NCBI RefSeq assembly: GCF_030867145.1
Contig: NC_134419.1
Span: forward strand, 74,147,403-74,211,402
Direction of reading: 5' to 3'
Source of the DNA: Opisthocomus hoazin
Lineage: Eukaryota > Chordata > Aves > Opisthocomiformes > Opisthocomidae
Length of the DNA: 64,000 nucleotides
How positions within the stretch are numbered: the stretch's first letter is position 1; every line of letters begins with the position of its first letter. The notes under the pieces were generated by a model. That model ran no database searches. It was not told the DNA's origin and saw only the letters and a list, made by a program, of their open reading frames with translations. The translations under genes and the position numbers were made by a program. Positions 60,351-64,000 of this stretch are shown piece after piece.

Positions 60351-62018
60351 CTGGAGGGGCAGAAACAGCAATTTGGTAAGAGCTGGTTCACCTGTCAGGG
60401 TTGACAACCTAACCCAGTACAAACCCAGTTTTCCTCCAGTATCCTGTGAAGGAGCAAGCGGGGAGGAAAGACTTGGCCTGACTACGGATCTGTGAGGAGA
60501 GGCCCAAAGGAAGAGGCGATTCCTTCTTTCCGCAGTCAGCCTGCGGACTACGAGCGCTGCCTCCGGTTACCGCCTGCCAGGAAGCCTCGCGGGAGCGCTG
60601 CCCACCTTGCTACGAGCAGAGTTCTGTGCAGATCATCAGCTGTTATGCTCTCGGGGTCGTTCTTCCGCATTTCAACAAAGTCTTCTTCTACTGCCTGTGA
60701 AGGGTACAGCACATCATTAAGCAGCAAAAAAGAATCCTCGCTACGCGAAAAACTTTTAAGGAGCTAAACACCATAACGACCCTTCGATTACAGGAGCAGC
60801 ATTTCAACTCCTTACTGCCAGGAAGCGAGCCGGAGCGAAAATAGGTGAGGTCTCATCTTTGAGAAGTTTTCGAAAGCAGGGAACTGAAATACTCAAAGAG
60901 TAGAAGTCCTCGAAGGCACATTCAGGACAAGAAAATGCTTCTGTCTGGTTTTTAGAAAACTTCAAGGAGAATCGCTGGCAGAGAAAGCAACGGGAAAGCA
61001 CAGTAACATGCTGTTCAGGTGCTTCCTATCTGACTGCACAGTTGAAACATACTAGTGAAGTCTTCCATACCTTGGTCACTTCATCAGATATGCTGTAGTC
61101 CAACAGCCTCAATAAACTTAGGTAAATTCGGAATTTGTTCAACACAGAAGGGAGCACTGCCGTTAGGAGGCTGTTCATGTACTCTTCCATGTTGGGTGGA
61201 ATTATCTGTGGTTGTAAGTGGACTTGGCAATCTGACTGAAAAATAAAATTACATATTATCTCTTTCCATATCCTATTTTTTTCCAATCCAAGGCTAAAGC
61301 AACAGAAGTCACTATTTCCCAGAATTAAGGTAGGACAATTCACTCTTTAAACATATAATGGTTCCCTTTTTGAAAAGCAGCGTGAAGGCCTTACTCCAGT
61401 GGGAACCGGTTCCACTTAGGGGTGAGAGAGCAAACGCTCAGTTCCCAAAGCTGGAGTGCGAGAGATCAGGTATGGGTAAGCTTACGCTACTCCATTTTTC
61501 TAGGGTCAATGCCAGATCGGTTGCTCTTCGTTCACGTGCCCGTCACCTCAGCAACTACTGTAGTAGAACAAGGCTTGGCGAGTAGCAGCGTAGCTGCAGG
61601 CTTTGCCCATTACTGGGATCTCTGCTAATAACTCCAGTCACTGCCTGGCCATCGCTGGACTGCCCAGCCAAGGAGGAGGGAAGGTCGATCCCTTGGTTCT
61701 CCTCCGACCAGGTCTTTGGCCCGGCTGCAGCCGTGAGCGAGAAGGCAGGAACTAATGCTGGTGTCAGACCCAGCCCTGGTCACAAGGCAGTTCTCCTGTC
61801 TCCGCTTGTCCCTGGAACGGGATGCGCTAAGGAAGCAGCTACCAGCTGTAGTTATTCCCCAAATTCAGGAAGACCTTGGCATACCGGTAGGAGTGATCGG
61901 CCCTCTGAAGTGATAAGAACGTTAATATTGCATGGGAATTCCATCTGGTGGTAATTGAAGTCATAATCCACCTTCTGCCAAGTGATCAGATTTCCCAGTG
62001 CTGTCACATTATGTACAC
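60224..62018 (-). CDS. MCMBP: MCMBP, MCM-binding protein; C-terminal four coding exons (partial)
   Basis: MCMBP is a nuclear protein that binds MCM3-7 in place of MCM2. It has been tied to MCM complex assembly and unloading and to sister-chromatid cohesion. Only the last 171 or so residues of roughly 640 are here. The minus strand reads [18 protein letters not shown], then [58 protein letters not shown] and the end CVNGNEL. Four exons join without frame breaks; the lengths are 134, 165, 89 and 127 bp. The upstream exons are not found up to 64000, so the intron above 62018 exceeds 1.98 kb. Convergent with INPP5F, as in other amniotes. Confidence 0.95.
60606..60694 (-). CDS. MCMBP: MCMBP exon, second from the end
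   Basis: Encodes [20 protein letters not shown] then DLHRTLLVA plus two bases of the next codon. The acceptor is CTTCACAG and the donor CAAG|GTGGG. Confidence 0.93.
61071..61235 (-). CDS. MCMBP: MCMBP exon, third from the end
   Basis: Encodes [20 protein letters not shown] through [11 protein letters not shown], 55 whole codons. The acceptor chosen is TTTTTCAG|TCAG. A second AG four bases in (TCAG|ATTG) would break the frame, so the first is used. Confidence 0.94.
61885..62018 (-). CDS. MCMBP: MCMBP exon, fourth from the end
   Basis: Encodes [20 protein letters not shown] through [11 protein letters not shown]. The acceptor (minus strand) is CTTTTCCAG and the donor CCG|GTATGC. It starts in phase 1 and ends on a codon boundary. 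Confidence 0.94.
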
Positions 62019-64000
62019 CTGGAAAAGCAAGAACAAATTCTCTCACCACTGGACTTAAACAGATGTCAGACCTGATTTTTTTTCTTTCCACTCTGTTTTT
62101 AATGAGCAGCTTCTAGAAAAATTCTCGCGAGCATCCTGTTTCTTCCTGTGTCTGTGGTGTCTCCCAGATAGAGACAACCATTTCTTAAGACCAAAATTAA
62201 GAATTCTTGAAGGCTGTCAAGCCTAAATTTTATCTGGCCTAGTATCTGTGTTCACAGCTAATGTTTTCAGGGGTGCTACAAAGCCAGCTAACTATTTACA
62301 GAGAAAAAAAAAAAAAATCTCAAAAGAGGACAAACCACTACCAATTATCTGACAGAAAGTGTAATTTAACAGGAGGGGGAAGGTCTTGCTGGATCCAGAC
62401 CATGTCAGATAGACCAGCAAGACCAGAACAGCTGAAAACCATACCCATTATCTTTTTGCCAAATTTTTATAGAAGTCACTTGCCTTACCTGGAACTAAGT
62501 TATTTAAAATCTAGGAAGTTCAGATTGACAAATTAACTGGTTAACTCTTGGAATTCTCCCTTTGTAACACTGACACGTACCTGACAATGTGAATTTCTCT
62601 TCAGCAGCGTTACTGCATCATGACACATCTACTGTTATGGTTTGGCCTTTAATGAATTAGTATTAATTTACTGCACAGTAAATAAAGGCAAAGTTAGTAA
62701 AGAAAGGTAAACAGAATATTGATGTTTACTTCTGGGACATTTTCCCTTTTGAAATCTCTAAGCTGTAACTTCCAAGAGTTCCAAACCAACTGAAGATACT
62801 TATTCTTCTCTAGGATTAAATTTTGTTCCCAACATTGTTACAAGAAATTTGTAATTCTTACTTCTTTACTCTAAATTCAGTAGAGAACAACGTCACACTA
62901 GCAGAAATGAACTAAAATTAACAAGCTTTTTTTATCTGAAATTTTTAATACTTAAAATATTACTATTTATTAAATGCTGAGGGTTTTTTTAAGGACAAAC
63001 ATTTTAGAACACCTATAAACCAGCACAGCAAATGGGAGTTTTTTTCATGTTTTGACTTTTTTTTCTGAAACAGAATGCAAAAATTTCCACTAGCTTTACT
63101 ATTTTCTTTAGTGAAATGTTGTAACTTCCCTAAAGCAGAGTAACAAAAAAACCCCTGAAGACTCAAAACCAAGTGAATGATTTAAATGAAAAACTTTTAA
63201 TAGCAGTAAAAAAACCAAAAGTTTCTAAACAGAATCAACCTGAAGCCTGAACGTCACGAGTTCTACCAGACTAAGTGCGTGCATGGGACAGAGGTCTGAC
63301 ACTCCTTGGGAAGGCCCAGCAGGCTCACAGCATCACACAGCATAACAGGCTTGTCAAGACAGCATTTTGACTTTAAAATAAAGTCACTTCCAGTGATATC
63401 CTGTTCCTCTTTCCTTGAAATCACCACAGATACCCATACTGTGCATTCTCCAGTTATGGAATTTGTAATTTGCAACTCACCTCTTATGTAGGTTATAATT
63501 AAATTAATTGTCTAAAGCTCTGTAGAAAGCACACTACACAGCGCTACATCAGCTTACAAGACAGAATCATCATTCTGCTGCACATAGTAACAGCTACTTT
63601 TTTCATCTCTAGTTTTCAGTTGGGTTTTCAGGTATGGTTTCCATATATACAGTAAAAATACAAAGCATAAGGGAGCAGCATATGCCTCCCCCCACTTCTT
63701 CACTCATTGTCACGGGAAACTGAAAGGCCAGTCTAATGAATCGGAGGAGTTTTGGTCTTAAAACCTTTTCCACCAAGTGTCAGACATTCTCCAGAGTTCT
63801 CCACAATGCCAACAAAGCCATACTAAACAAGGAACGACCTTGTTTCGTTATTGGTCATTTGTGGTCTGGGTTAGAGATTATAGAATCATAGAATGCTTTG
63901 GGTTGGAAGGGACCTTAAACATCATCTGGTTCCAACTCCCCTACCATGGGCAGGGACATCTTCCACCAGACCAGGGTGCTCAGAGCCCCATCCAGCCTGG
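62019..64000 (-). other. MCMBP: MCMBP intron (partial) running off the window
   Basis: No MCMBP exon upstream of 62018 could be found. The sequence is AT-rich with a few A- and T-runs and, at its end, a CR1 fragment. The open frame at 63263-63475 on the minus strand has no resemblance to MCMBP. Confidence 0.7.
63882..64000 (-). mobile_element. CR1 LINE 3' end, minus orientation, cut by the window edge
   Basis: It starts (plus strand) with the terminal repeat ATAGAATCATAGAATGCTTT and continues GGGTTGGAAGGGACC and CCCTACCATGGGCAGGGACA, the CR1 3' UTR, then the coding end. The element continues beyond 64000. It closely resembles the copy at 18.98 kb. Confidence 0.92.

Noticed and set aside
63263-63475. 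Minus-strand frame as an upstream MCMBP exon
   Set aside because: The translation does not match MCMBP, which should continue toward a TLLEQGQLD-like block; no such sequence is seen up to 64000.
1-64000. tRNA, rRNA, snoRNA genes, CRISPR arrays or prokaryotic-type systems
   Set aside because: No supporting structure or repeats; the DNA is plainly vertebrate nuclear sequence.

Overview
The window looks like avian nuclear DNA. It carries two genes I recognise from their encoded protein, INPP5F on the plus strand and MCMBP on the minus strand. They lie tail to tail, as in other amniotes (human 10q26 order). The background is typical of a bird: CR1 LINE copies in both orientations, a solo ERVL-type LTR of a class common in Neoaves, and a small hAT-like element. 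The species cannot be fixed from the sequence; a non-galliform bird is the best guess, from the LTR type.

Layout. From 1 to about 10.1 kb is AT-rich upstream DNA with no gene I can support, holding a decayed plus-strand CR1 fragment at 6.0-6.56 kb and a possible ancient LINE tail at 3.4 kb. A CpG island (about 9.8-11.4 kb) holds the TATA-less INPP5F promoter and first exon. INPP5F coding sequence runs from 10869 to 56415 in 20 coding exons. I placed all junctions by hand. They sum to 3384 nt, one uninterrupted frame of 1127 codons plus stop, close to the usual length of about 1130 residues. The CX5R(T) phosphatase site is intact in exon 12 (Cys458). Intron 1 (14 kb) and intron 2 (10 kb) hold most of the mobile DNA: a short CR1 tail, an hAT-like MITE, an LTR scrap, a CR1 3' end, a 586-bp solo LTR with target-site duplication, and a 3.3-kb antisense CR1 whose ORF2 is open for 944 codons. 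The INPP5F 3' UTR ends near 57.98 kb. A short intergenic stretch with another CR1 fragment follows. The last four coding exons of MCMBP (60224-62018, minus strand) come next, and the window ends inside an MCMBP intron and another CR1 copy.

Function. INPP5F (Sac2) is an endosomal inositide phosphatase and MCMBP is a nuclear partner of the MCM helicase. They are neighbours without an obvious shared pathway. The most notable points are two GC-AG introns in INPP5F, a weak exon-15 donor followed at once by an in-frame stop and an AATAAA hexamer (possible truncated SAC-only isoform), the intact CR1 ORF2, and a CLEAR-like E-box in the INPP5F promoter. I saw no clear sign of a wholly new biological system.
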